A DNA stretch of 64,000 nucleotides from Azophilus sp965116165 (GTDB taxonomy: Bacteria; Pseudomonadota; Gammaproteobacteria; Pseudomonadales; Azotimanducaceae). Below the pieces are notes generated by a model. The model saw nothing but the letters and a program-made list of their open reading frames with translations, ran no database searches and was not told the DNA's origin. The stretch is from contig OZ220484.1 in the NCBI GenBank assembly GCA_965116165.1, positions 558,001-622,000 of the forward strand. The letters run 5' to 3'. The position numbers and the translations under genes were made by a program. Shown here one piece after another: positions 1 through 7,740 of the stretch. Within the stretch, counting starts at the first letter, position 1. The number at the start of each line of letters is the position of its first letter.

Positions 1-238
1 CCTCGCGACGGGTCGCCGCATCGCGTCCGTGACCAACGCGGGCCGTGATATGGACGAAACCGTTGTCGGACGCACCGTCGGCCACCAAATATCGGTCGCG
101 GCACTCACCCCGGACACGGATGCCGCCGAGCGAGAAGACACCGCTCGCAACAGCCCGGTCGCGAAGTTTGGCCATCAGGGTATCCAACTCTATGGCGTCC
201 TCCAGGTTGGAGGAGTACTCGACGATCAGATGCGGCAC
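1..238 (-). CDS. hpaF: 5-carboxymethyl-2-hydroxymuconate isomerase, partial (left edge)
   Basis: The minus strand reads open for 79 codons from a GTG start at 238 to the window edge. The N-terminus (VPHLIVEYSSNLED) and the later stretches GVFSLGGIRVR and DNGFVHITARVGHGRD match the small CHM isomerase family (about 120 aa) by pattern. In that family the N-terminal Pro right after the start is the catalytic base; here Pro2 is present. The enzyme isomerises 5-carboxymethyl-2-hydroxymuconate in homoprotocatechuate meta-cleavage. The hydrolase, dioxygenase and aldehyde dehydrogenase genes next door fit that pathway. The C-terminal third is off the window. It is divergent to the FAH gene, and the 257 bp between them should hold both promoters. 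Confidence 0.8.
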   Translation of the reverse strand, partial: MPHLIVEYSSNLEDAIELDTLMAKLRDRAVASGVFSLGGIRVRGECRDRYLVADGASDNGFVHITARVGHGRDAATRRE

Positions 239-495
239 AATGCGTTGATGCGTTATAAGTGGGCGACCCGCTCGTGGCCGGGACGCCGACGCGGGGGGAA
301 AACACCTGATACTTGGAAGTGTATTGGTGTGCGGCACCCCTCTTCCGACATTTTGAGGTTCGTCGCGGACCCATCGTACAGATCAGCAATGCCAGCCGGT
401 CCCGCAAGGGGAACGCTGTACGCCCACCCGCTGTCCGGTTGTGGAATTTCCTCCATGCCGGGCAGTATAGCCCCAAATCGGACACGGATGATGCA

Positions 496-1362
496 ATGCG
501 ATATCTCACCTACGAATACGACGGGCAAGTTCAATACGGCGCCGTGCGGGGCGACGATGTCGTCAATCTGAACCGGCGCCTGCCCGAATACCCCAGCCTC
601 CGCAAACTGCTCGCGGGCGGGGCGCTGCATCGTGCCCGCGAAGTGGTCGACGCCCATCCAGGCGACTGCGGCATCGACGAAATCCGCTTTCTGTCGCCAA
701 TCCCGGAACCGGGCAAGATTGTTTGTATCGGGGTCAATTACCTTAACCGCAACGAGGAATATGGGGACAAGGGCCCGACACCGGCCTATCCGAGCGTTTT
801 TTTACGCACCCCCGAATCGATAACCGGCCACCTGCGCCCCCTCATTCGTCCCCCGGAATCGGAACAACTCGACTATGAGGGAGAGATTGTTCTGGTTATC
901 GGCAAAACAGGCCGCCGCATTCCCGAATCCCGCGCCCGGGAATATATCGCCGGACTCACGCTGATGAATGAGGGAACCCTGCGCGATTGGGTTCGGCACG
1001 CGCGCTTTAACGTAACCCAGGGCAAGAATTTCGAGCGCTCCGGGGCGATCGGGCCCTGGATGGTCGCAACGGACGCATTCGACCGGTTCGATACGCTGCG
1101 TCTTCGTACCCGGGTAAACGGCGAAGTGCGGCAAAACGACTCGACGGCCAACCTGATTTTTTCGTTTGAACGGCTCATCAACTACCTTTCGACGTTCATG
1201 CCGCTCAATGCCGGCGACCTGATCTCCACCGGCACCCCAACCGGGGCGGGCGCGCGTTTCGACCCGCCGAAATACCTGCAACCCGGCGATATGGTGGACG
1301 TGGAGGTTCCGGGCATCGGGCTCTTGCGCAACAGCGTCGAGGACGAGTTCCTCCCGACCTGA
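496..1362 (+). CDS. Fumarylacetoacetate hydrolase family protein (HpaG/2-hydroxyhepta-2,4-diene-1,7-dioate isomerase-like)
   Basis: The protein has 288 aa and starts at the ATG giving MRYLTYEYDGQVQYG. The frame is open further upstream, but that part does not look like FAH sequence. The FAH core follows a short N-terminal cap: PGKIVCIGVNY, then LDYEGEIVLVIGKTG with the acidic metal ligands, the GKNFERSGAIGPW stretch, and the STGTPTGAG loop near the C-terminus. The family hydrolyses or decarboxylates/isomerises 2-oxo acid products of ring cleavage, using Mg2+ or Mn2+. With the hpaF-like, LigAB-like and HpaE-like neighbours, the likely job is a late step of homoprotocatechuate-type meta-cleavage. 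Substrate is inferred from context only. Confidence 0.85.
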   Translation: MRYLTYEYDGQVQYGAVRGDDVVNLNRRLPEYPSLRKLLAGGALHRAREVVDAHPGDCGIDEIRFLSPIPEPGKIVCIGVNYLNRNEEYGDKGPTPAYPSVFLRTPESITGHLRPLIRPPESEQLDYEGEIVLVIGKTGRRIPESRAREYIAGLTLMNEGTLRDWVRHARFNVTQGKNFERSGAIGPWMVATDAFDRFDTLRLRTRVNGEVRQNDSTANLIFSFERLINYLSTFMPLNAGDLISTGTPTGAGARFDPPKYLQPGDMVDVEVPGIGLLRNSVEDEFLPT

Positions 1363-1384
1363 GGCGCAACCGCCGTCATTGCGC

Positions 1385-2203
1385 TCAAAGGTGCATGCGG
1401 GCCACGGTGCATCCCACCGCGAAGATGGGAATCGGCGCGTAGTAGCACACTTCACCGGTCGCTCCCTCGGCGGCGCCGGCCACGGCGATGAAGGTGCGTA
1501 TTTCAAAACCGCCCTGGCCGCCATCGCGCCAGGTCGCCGCGTCGGTGTAGGCGGTGAGCGCCGCCCGGTCATTGGCCGCCCAGTGTTCGAGAAATTCTCG
1601 ATCCCAGGTTTCATTGATCTTTCCGGAATCCGGCGTGGCCGGCCAATGGGAAATACCGCCAGTGCCGACAAGGGCGATGCGTTCCGACATCTCGTCGCAG
1701 GCCGAGCGCAGAGCGCGGCCAAACTCATAGGCACGGTCGGGTGGCGTCAAGGGAGGCCCCTGGCAGTTGATATTGGCCGGAATCACCGGCAAGTCGTAAT
1801 CCGGCGTCAAAAAATGCAGCGGCACCATGATGCCGTGGTCGAATTTCCACTCCTGGGCATAGGCGAGATCGATACGCGCCATGATTCTCTCGATGAGGCG
1901 ACGGGACAGATCCGCGTTGCCGGGCACCCGCCTTGGCTCAATGCCAAGCCACTCGGCATCTTCGATCGGCCCCTCGTAATAATCGGCCATGCCCATGCAG
2001 TAGGCCGGCATGTTGTCCATAAAGAAATTGGCGAAATGCTCGGCCGCCACAATCAGCAGGACATCGGCGCGCGCGGCGCGGATTGCGTCGCCCATTTGCC
2101 TGAAATGTGCGTAGAACGGGTCTCGCAAGGCCGGGTCGGCACGTGCGGCGCGGCCTGTAATGCCCGGTGCATGGCTGCAAACCCCCGCATAAACCAGCGC
2201 CAT
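1385..2203 (-). CDS. Extradiol ring-cleavage dioxygenase, class III catalytic subunit (LigB superfamily)
   Basis: The protein has 272 aa and starts at MALVYAGVCSHAPGITGRA. Typical LigB features are the early SHAPG (iron-ligand His), LLIVAAEHFANFF, the KFDHGIMVPLHFL segment with the catalytic His region, and VGTGGISHWP. The family uses non-haem Fe(II) to open catechol rings next to the hydroxyls. The start codon shares one base with the stop of the LigA-like gene (TGATG), so translation is probably coupled and the two form one enzyme. The exact catecholic substrate (protocatechuate, homoprotocatechuate or gallate type) cannot be read from the sequence. The neighbouring isomerase favours a homoprotocatechuate-like diol. 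Confidence 0.85.
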   Translation of the reverse strand: MALVYAGVCSHAPGITGRAARADPALRDPFYAHFRQMGDAIRAARADVLLIVAAEHFANFFMDNMPAYCMGMADYYEGPIEDAEWLGIEPRRVPGNADLSRRLIERIMARIDLAYAQEWKFDHGIMVPLHFLTPDYDLPVIPANINCQGPPLTPPDRAYEFGRALRSACDEMSERIALVGTGGISHWPATPDSGKINETWDREFLEHWAANDRAALTAYTDAATWRDGGQGGFEIRTFIAVAGAAEGATGEVCYYAPIPIFAVGCTVARMHL

Positions 2204-2517
2204 CAAACCGCCCCGCCGCCATCGGTGGTGAGGTACAGACCCGTGCGCACCGGCCCATGCTCGGCCAATCCGTCGCGCATGGCCTGAATGTAGCGATCCC
2301 ATTCAAAGCCGCGCAGGGCGGCGTAGTGCATGAGTATCTGCCCGTTGACGCCCATGACGTAGAGCAGGCCGATATCCGGTTTGCGCAAGGCGGTGCTCTC
2401 CTCTTCGGTGAGGTCGAACTCGGCTAGGAGGCCCTCGAAGTCGGTATCGAACGACGCCCGTGTGCGCGGGTCGCGATTCAATTGATACAGCAGCTTTTGG
2501 ACAAAATACAAACTCAT
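2203..2517 (-). CDS. LigA-type small subunit of extradiol dioxygenase
   Basis: The protein has 104 aa and starts at ATG giving MSLYFVQKLLYQLNRDP. A TTG six codons upstream would overlap the hpaE-like stop and is a possible alternative. The sequence resembles the alpha subunit of protocatechuate 4,5-dioxygenase: a helical N-terminus (FVQKLLYQLNRDPRTRASF), ALRKPDIGLLYVMGVNGQILMHYA, then an acidic C-terminus. LigA subunits cap the active site of LigB. It lies between the aldehyde dehydrogenase gene and the LigB gene and is translationally coupled to the latter, so the three minus-strand genes look like one operon. Confidence 0.8.
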   Translation of the reverse strand: MSLYFVQKLLYQLNRDPRTRASFDTDFEGLLAEFDLTEEESTALRKPDIGLLYVMGVNGQILMHYAALRGFEWDRYIQAMRDGLAEHGPVRTGLYLTTDGGGAV

Positions 2518-2531
2518 CGGAATGATCGATC

Positions 2532-4061
2532 TCAACGGCTTCCCGTGCCGAGGCTCGGTACCTTGTGCGTGTCGTAGGCAATGCAGATATTCTTGGTTTC
2601 CATATAGAAATCGAAGCTGTAGTCACCGCCGTCGCGACCGATGCCGCTGGCTTTCATACCGCCGAATGGTGTGGGCAGGTGGCGGTTGTTTTCGGAGTTG
2701 ACCCAGATCATGCCCGCCTCCAAATCACGGGCCAGGCGATGGGCGCGGCCCGCGTCGCCGGTCCAGGCATAGGCCGCGAGCCCGTAGGCGACATCGTTGG
2801 CAATCTCCAGGGCATGCGCCTCATCCCGGAACGGAATCGCGGTGAGCACCGGCCCAAATATCTCTTCCTGGGCGATGCGCATCCCGCCGTTGGCGCCGGT
2901 AAGGAGGGTCGGCGGCACAAAGTTCCCTTCCGCAAACTGTTCCATCCGCCCACCGCCCGCGGCAATGGTAGCACCTTCGGAACGCGCGATATCGAAATAG
3001 CCGAGCACCTTGTCGAGATGCTTCGGGTGAATGAGCGGCCCCACTTCGGTGGCCGGGTCGAGGGGGTGTCCCACTCGCACTTGCCGGGCGCGCTCGGCAA
3101 CCCGATTGGTGAACGCCTCGTAGATCGACTCCTGAACCAACAGACGGCTCGACGATGTGCAGCGCTCGCCATTCAAGCTGTAAATCATGAAGGTGACAGC
3201 ATCGAGGGCGCGCTCAAGATTGGCGTCTTCGAAGACGACCACCGGGTTCTTGCCGCCCAGTTCGAAGTGAACGCGTTTCAGCGTCATGGCGCCCTGTTGC
3301 ATGATCAGGCTGCCGGTGTGGGATTCGCCGACGAAGGCGATGGCCTTTATATGCGGATGCTCGGTCAGGGCCTTGCCGGCTGTCTCGCCCACGCCCTGTA
3401 CCGAATTGAACACGCCCGATGGCAAGCCGGCCTCAAGACAAATGTCCACCAAAAGCCGCGCCGTCAGCGGGCTCCATTCCGCCGGTTTGTGTACGACGGT
3501 GCACCCCGCGGCGAGTGCCGGCGCAACCTTCCAGGTCGATAGCATGAAGGGCGTGTTCCAAGGCGTGATGACACCGACCGGGCCGATGGGTTGACGGAGG
3601 CTGTAATTCAAATGCTCTTGGGCCGGCAGCGACAGTCCATTGCCCGCCTCCGGCGCCCGATCCGCATAAAACCGGAAGTTCTCCGCGCCCCGTACCGCCG
3701 CCTTGCTCATAAACCGCAGCGGCTGGCCCGTGTCGAACGATTCCACAAGCGCAATCTCCTCGGCCCGGGCCTCTATGGCGTCGGCAACGGCATGCAGCAG
3801 GGCGCGGCGACGGGTACCCGACAGCGCCCGCCAGGCGGGAAACGCCGCGCGGGCGGATTGTGCCGCACGGTCAATATCCGCCGCACCGCCCGCCGCTACC
3901 CGATTGATCCGTGAATTGTCGATGGGTGTTCGGTTCTCGAATGTTTCTCCCGATGTCCCGGTTTCCGCCACCCCGTCAACGACATGTCCCAAGACCCCGT
4001 CGGTAAAGCGATTCAGATACCGTTCAAGCTTGTGTAAATTCTGTTCGAGCGCATCGCTCAT
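2532..4061 (-). CDS. hpaE: Aldehyde dehydrogenase, 5-carboxymethyl-2-hydroxymuconate semialdehyde type
   Basis: The protein has 509 aa, starting at MSDALEQNLHKLERYLNRF. The frame stays open another 900 bases upstream, but that stretch is antisense to the SDR gene and is rejected. ALDH signatures are clear: GVITPWNTPFMLSTWK (cofactor fold), FELGGKNPVVVFEDA (general base Glu) and NGERCTSSSR (catalytic Cys). The C-terminal LPTPFGGMKASGIGRDGGDYSF is typical of the HpaE/2-hydroxymuconate semialdehyde dehydrogenase branch. It would oxidise the ring-opened semialdehyde with NAD+. It heads the operon that continues into the LigA and LigB subunits. Confidence 0.85.
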   Translation of the reverse strand: MSDALEQNLHKLERYLNRFTDGVLGHVVDGVAETGTSGETFENRTPIDNSRINRVAAGGAADIDRAAQSARAAFPAWRALSGTRRRALLHAVADAIEARAEEIALVESFDTGQPLRFMSKAAVRGAENFRFYADRAPEAGNGLSLPAQEHLNYSLRQPIGPVGVITPWNTPFMLSTWKVAPALAAGCTVVHKPAEWSPLTARLLVDICLEAGLPSGVFNSVQGVGETAGKALTEHPHIKAIAFVGESHTGSLIMQQGAMTLKRVHFELGGKNPVVVFEDANLERALDAVTFMIYSLNGERCTSSSRLLVQESIYEAFTNRVAERARQVRVGHPLDPATEVGPLIHPKHLDKVLGYFDIARSEGATIAAGGGRMEQFAEGNFVPPTLLTGANGGMRIAQEEIFGPVLTAIPFRDEAHALEIANDVAYGLAAYAWTGDAGRAHRLARDLEAGMIWVNSENNRHLPTPFGGMKASGIGRDGGDYSFDFYMETKNICIAYDTHKVPSLGTGSR

Positions 4062-4214
4062 GCCGACCATCCGCCTGTTAAACCAAACCCGAATCCACCC
4101 AGGGACGACGCGTGGCATTATCGCAGCTGCGCACCTCGTGGATACCCTTTGTTTGAAAATGGGCCACAGCCCCAAGGGCTGGAAACTATCGGGATGGAGC
4201 ACTAGCATAGAGCG

Positions 4215-4985
4215 ATGGGTAGATTCGATTTGACGGGCAAGCATGTTCTCGTTACCGGTGCCTCGTCCGGCTTTGGGCATCATTTCACCGGCGTTCTCGC
4301 CGAGGCCGGCGCCAAGGTCAGCATCGGTGCGCGACGCAAACAGCTTGTCGACGAGCGCGTCGCCGAGCTTGCGGCCGATGGCCACGAGATTTTTGGCGGG
4401 CCGCTCAATGTCACCAACACCGCCAGCCTCAACGATTTTATGGATGCGGCGGAAGCACACCTTGGACCCATTGACGCACTCGTCAACAACGCCGGCGTCG
4501 AAGCGGGCGCCAAGACCTATGTGATGATCGACGAGGCGGATTGGGACCGGGTGCTCAACACCAATCTCAAGGGTGCCTGGCTCGCATCCAAGGCCTATAC
4601 GGAGCGCGTGCTGAAAAACGGCCAGCCCGGCGGCAACATCATCAACATCTCCTCCATCACCGACCGGCGCACCATCAAGGGTCAATTCCCCTACGCGGTT
4701 TCCAAGGGCGCGCTCACCCGGCTCACCGAGGTGATGGCCCTGGAGGCGGCCAAGTTCGGCATTCGGGTCAACGCCCTGGCGCCCGGCTACATCCTCACCG
4801 ACGTGAGCCGCCTGTTGCTCGAAAGCGAGCGATCCAAGGAATTCGTCAAGGGCATACCCATGCGCCGCTATGGCGAATTCGAAGACTTGGACGGCCCGCT
4901 GCTCTTGCTCGTATCCGACGCTTCCGCCTACATGACCGGAACCATCCTGGTGGTGGATGGCGGGCATGTATGCGCCTCGCTTTGA
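4215..4985 (+). CDS. Short-chain dehydrogenase/reductase
   Basis: The protein has 256 aa, a normal length for a classical SDR. It shows the N-terminal cofactor motif TGASSGFG, the structural NNAG motif, the catalytic Ser in NISSITDRR, the YAVSK Tyr-Lys pair, and the closing GTILVVDGGH. It oxidises or reduces an alcohol/ketone with NAD(P)H; the substrate is not predictable. It is transcribed away from the aldehyde dehydrogenase gene and lies 66 bp before the carotenoid-oxygenase-like gene, so the two may be co-transcribed. Confidence 0.85.
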   Translation: MGRFDLTGKHVLVTGASSGFGHHFTGVLAEAGAKVSIGARRKQLVDERVAELAADGHEIFGGPLNVTNTASLNDFMDAAEAHLGPIDALVNNAGVEAGAKTYVMIDEADWDRVLNTNLKGAWLASKAYTERVLKNGQPGGNIINISSITDRRTIKGQFPYAVSKGALTRLTEVMALEAAKFGIRVNALAPGYILTDVSRLLLESERSKEFVKGIPMRRYGEFEDLDGPLLLLVSDASAYMTGTILVVDGGHVCASL

Positions 4986-5051
4986 TTGGGGAAACATCTT
5001 AATTTACGATAGACTGCACCATTCGGAAATCAGCCAATCAGGAAGCGCATC

Positions 5052-6449
5052 GTGACGACACCCTACCCGAACCACCCCCAACTCACCGGTAACTTCGCCC
5101 CGATTCGCATGGAATGCGATATCGACGACATGGTCGTCGCGGGGGACTTGCCCACAGACCTCGATATCACCTATTACCGCAATGGCCCCGACCCGCAATT
5201 CCCGCCGTTGGGCGACCACCATTGGTTTGCCGGCGACGGCATGGTGCACATGTTCCGGATTCGCGACGGACGGGTAAGCTACCGCAACCGCTGGGTGCGG
5301 ACCGTCAAATGGACTAGGGAAAGACAGGAGGGTAGGAGCCTGTTCAGCGCCATGAACCCGATGGCGAGCGATCCGTCCGTTCAGGGAATGGAGACGGACG
5401 GCCTCGCCAATACCAATATCGTCTGGCACGGCGGCAAACTGCTGGCGCTCGAGGAAGCCCATGCGCCCTTTGAACTGGATCCGGAAAGCCTGGAATCAAA
5501 GGGAGCCTGGCGTTTCGACGACCGGTTGACGGGCCCCATGACGGCCCATCCCAAAATTGACCCGAAGACCGGCGAAATGTTCTTCTTCGGCTACATGGCG
5601 GATGGGTTCTTTACGCCCGGAATAAGCTATCAGGTGGTGGACCGAAACGGTGTGCTCACCCGCTCGGAGCGATTCGAGGCGCCATTTCCGAGCATGGTGC
5701 ACGATTTCATCGTCACCGACGAACATGTGCTGTTTCCGATTTTCCCACTGACGGGCAGCATGGAGCGCGCCATGCGGGGCGAGCCGGCTTTCGCCTGGGA
5801 GCCGGACAAGGGAACCCATGTCGGCGTCATGCGGCGAGATGCCGCCATTTCCGAAATACGTTGGTTTGAAACCGACCCCTGCTACGTTTTTCACCCGATG
5901 AATGCGTATACCGACGGCAACCGCATCGTCGCCCATGTCATGCAGTTTGAAGAAGCGCCGCTGTTCCCCAAATTGGACGGCTCCGCGCCCGACCCGGCCA
6001 AGGCCAACGCGCGGCTTTGCGAGTGGACCATCGATCTCGCCGACAACTCCAACGGCATTGGGCGGCGCTACCTCGACGACATTACCGGTGAGTTTCCGCG
6101 TCTCGACGAGCGCTTTGCCGGCAACCGCTACCGGCACGGTTACTATGCCGCCGCGAACGGCGGGCAGGGGGTTGCCTTCAATGCCATCGTGCACCACGAC
6201 TTCGCCGGGGGGAAACGCAACCAATACAATCTGCCGGACGGCGACGCCACGGGCGAGCCGGTTTTCGTGCCCAAATCCGCGGCCGAGGGCGACGGCTACC
6301 TGTTGTCGGTCGTCCACCGTGCGGCGGAGAATCGCAGTGACCTGATATTTCTGGATGCATCCAAGGTGGCGGATGGGCCCATCGCCTGCGCACAACTGCC
6401 GCACCGCGTACCCTTTGGATTTCACGGCAACTGGAAGTACAACGGCTGA
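5052..6449 (+). CDS. Carotenoid oxygenase family (RPE65/lignostilbene dioxygenase-like) enzyme
   Basis: The protein has 465 aa with a GTG start; an AGGA lies about 9 nt upstream. The four iron-binding histidines of the beta-propeller are visible at about His166 (TAHPK), His217 (VHDF), His281 (FHPMN) and His458 (FHGNW near the end). YYRNGPDPQFPP and HHWFAGDGMVH near the N-terminus are also family hallmarks. These Fe(II) enzymes cleave a C=C bond in carotenoids, apocarotenoids or lignin-derived stilbenes. Next to aromatic meta-cleavage genes, a lignostilbene-like substrate is attractive but unproven. Confidence 0.88.
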   Translation: MTTPYPNHPQLTGNFAPIRMECDIDDMVVAGDLPTDLDITYYRNGPDPQFPPLGDHHWFAGDGMVHMFRIRDGRVSYRNRWVRTVKWTRERQEGRSLFSAMNPMASDPSVQGMETDGLANTNIVWHGGKLLALEEAHAPFELDPESLESKGAWRFDDRLTGPMTAHPKIDPKTGEMFFFGYMADGFFTPGISYQVVDRNGVLTRSERFEAPFPSMVHDFIVTDEHVLFPIFPLTGSMERAMRGEPAFAWEPDKGTHVGVMRRDAAISEIRWFETDPCYVFHPMNAYTDGNRIVAHVMQFEEAPLFPKLDGSAPDPAKANARLCEWTIDLADNSNGIGRRYLDDITGEFPRLDERFAGNRYRHGYYAAANGGQGVAFNAIVHHDFAGGKRNQYNLPDGDATGEPVFVPKSAAEGDGYLLSVVHRAAENRSDLIFLDASKVADGPIACAQLPHRVPFGFHGNWKYNG

Positions 6450-6473
6450 GGGTGGCCATACGGCCATTGGTGT

Positions 6474-6550
6474 TGGCGCCCCGGGAAGGATTCGAACCTT
6501 CAACCCGCTCCTTAGGAGGGAGCCGCGCTATCCTGTTGTGCCACCGGGGC
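6474..6550 (-). tRNA. tRNA-Arg (anticodon CCU)
   Basis: A 77-nt cloverleaf reads on the minus strand. The acceptor stem is GCCCCGG/CCGGGGC followed by G and an encoded CCA. The anticodon arm is GCTCC-CTCCTAA-GGAGC with anticodon CCT. The T arm GAAGG-TTCGAAT-CCTTC is perfect. The D stem has one A-C mismatch. It decodes AGG. No integrase lies beside it, so I see no sign that it serves as an attachment site. Confidence 0.93.
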
Positions 6551-6674
6551 GATCTGGGCTCGGGTGCCGCACAGGAGAGCCGCCGGCACCGGTTCGCGGT
6601 GAACCATCGCAAGGAATTTTATCAACACTTCGGCCTTTCGCACAGCCACACAAAACTGTGGGCGGCACCGCAAG

Positions 6675-6739
6675 TTGACTTTCCGGATTCCGCCGAGCCA
6701 AGTCCCGCGCCCTGTTCGGTTCGCGCAAATGTCAAACTC
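6675..6739 (+). repeat. Dispersed 65-bp repeat (copy 1 of 2)
   Basis: This 65-bp stretch aligns with the reverse complement of 58694-58758 at roughly three quarters identity by eye. The best block is CGGATTCCGCCGAGCC. Both copies lie upstream of a short redox-protein gene (SCO1 here, ferredoxin there). It could be a decayed insertion end or a shared upstream element. Function unknown. Confidence 0.5.
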
Positions 6740-6804
6740 GACGCAACCCATCCCGGAACCCGAAGGATTTGTATCATGTACCCGACAACCCGAGATAACG
6801 AATT

Positions 6805-7425
6805 ATGAAGCAGTCTACACCCCGTATTGGCGCCCTGATACTGGCCATTGCGGGTGGGTTCGTTGCGGCTGCGGTCGCCATGGCGGGTGCCCTCGTCGTC
6901 GCTGCCATATGGCTTCGCCCAGCGGACCCCACACTTCCTGCAATTCCTGTAACGTTCAATCTCAGCGATCAATCCGGTGCCGCGGTTTCCGAGCGGGATT
7001 TTGCCGGTCGCCACCTGCTGGTCTCTTTCGGGTTCACCAACTGCCCGGATATTTGTCCGACGCAAATGTCGAAGCTCAGCACGGCCATGGCAAAACTAGA
7101 GCAGTCCGGACACGCAACCGAAGTTACCCCCGTCTTCATTTCGGTGGATCCGGAACGCGATTCACCGGAGCGGGTCACCCGCTTCCTAGCCCGGTACGAC
7201 GAGCGCTTCGTGGGATTGACGGGCTCCCGTCCCGCAATTGCCGAGGCGGCGGCCTCATTCAAGACATACCTGCAGGAGGCACCCCCTCCGGGCATCACCG
7301 ACTATGATGTCATCCACGCCACCACTGTCTACATCGTCGATCCACACAGCCGCATCGTCGGCTATGTACCCGGTTCCGAGGATGCCGATGCCATTGCCAC
7401 CCGGATCCGAACGTCATTGGGCTAA
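6805..7425 (+). CDS. SCO1/SenC family copper chaperone, membrane anchored
   Basis: The protein has 206 aa. Residues about 8-37 form one hydrophobic signal-anchor, so the thioredoxin-like domain faces the periplasm. The copper site is present: CPDICP (FTNCPDICPTQMSKL) and the distal His in VIHATTVYIVDP. The VFISVDPERDSPERV stretch is also typical. SCO proteins deliver copper to the CuA centre of cytochrome c oxidase or act as thiol-disulfide reductases for it. No oxidase gene is nearby. It stands alone between the tRNA and a miniature element. Confidence 0.9.
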   Translation: MKQSTPRIGALILAIAGGFVAAAVAMAGALVVAAIWLRPADPTLPAIPVTFNLSDQSGAAVSERDFAGRHLLVSFGFTNCPDICPTQMSKLSTAMAKLEQSGHATEVTPVFISVDPERDSPERVTRFLARYDERFVGLTGSRPAIAEAAASFKTYLQEAPPPGITDYDVIHATTVYIVDPHSRIVGYVPGSEDADAIATRIRTSLG

Positions 7426-7638
7426 TTGGCACCGCCTTACCACAAGGCGCACCATGCGTCCCTTCTCGGCTCAATCCAAGCCAGATCGAACGCCAAAATC
7501 CAGTTGCTGGGCGATTCGGACCCAAGCCAATAGTCGCGCATCATTAGTTGGGGTTGCCGCCTTTGCAGCGGGTTTGTTTGGTGACCACCCCGCCCTAGGT
7601 TAATATCCCGCCGGTTTGCACTTGCCGGGAAGCACTAA

Positions 7639-7737
7639 AGAAGGTCTGAACAATTCGATAGAGCAGCATTTATTAACTCGTAAAATATTGATTTTATTGA
7701 ATTTGGTGTCGTATTTACAGAATTGATCAGAGGTTCC
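7639..7737. repeat. 99-bp miniature inverted-repeat element, family A (copy 1)
   Basis: The ends are imperfect inverted repeats: GAAGGTCTGAACAATTC on the left and the complement of GGAACCTCTGATCAATTC on the right. Full copies of exactly the same length are at 15009-15107, 19105-19203 and 37443-37541, with an AT-rich core (TTGATTTTATT). It encodes nothing. The short flanking CTA on both sides suggests a small TA-containing target duplication, as in IS5-type elements (inference). The right end stops three bases before the next start codon. It fills the middle of the 315-bp gap between the SCO1 and carboxyltransferase genes; the rest of that gap holds nothing I recognise. Confidence 0.8.
7688..7717 (+). 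promoter_or_regulatory. Possible sigma-70 promoter inside the miniature element
   Basis: TTGATT (7688-7693) and TATTTA (7712-7717) are 18 bp apart and point at the carboxyltransferase gene, whose ATG follows at 7741. Both boxes lie in the AT-rich core and right half of the 99-bp element. AT-rich DNA produces such matches by chance, so this is only a candidate. Confidence 0.25.
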
Positions 7738-7740
7738 CTA

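Noticed and set aside
1379..2287. A 302-codon plus-strand frame opposite the LigB-like gene
   Set aside because: Composition is His/Arg/Gly-rich with no family pattern, while the minus strand encodes a clear dioxygenase.
4192..4205. The 14-mer GGATGGAGCACTAG, also near 58833 and inverted near 63655
   Set aside because: Matches of this length are expected by chance in 64 kb on both strands, and the flanks do not align.
4062..4997. In-frame upstream extension of the aldehyde dehydrogenase to 821 codons
   Set aside because: The extension is antisense to a well-supported SDR gene and has no ALDH-like sequence; the natural start is at 4061.
6474..6550. tRNA-Arg as an integration site for a genomic island
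   Set aside because: No integrase is adjacent and I see no 3'-tRNA duplicate elsewhere in the window.
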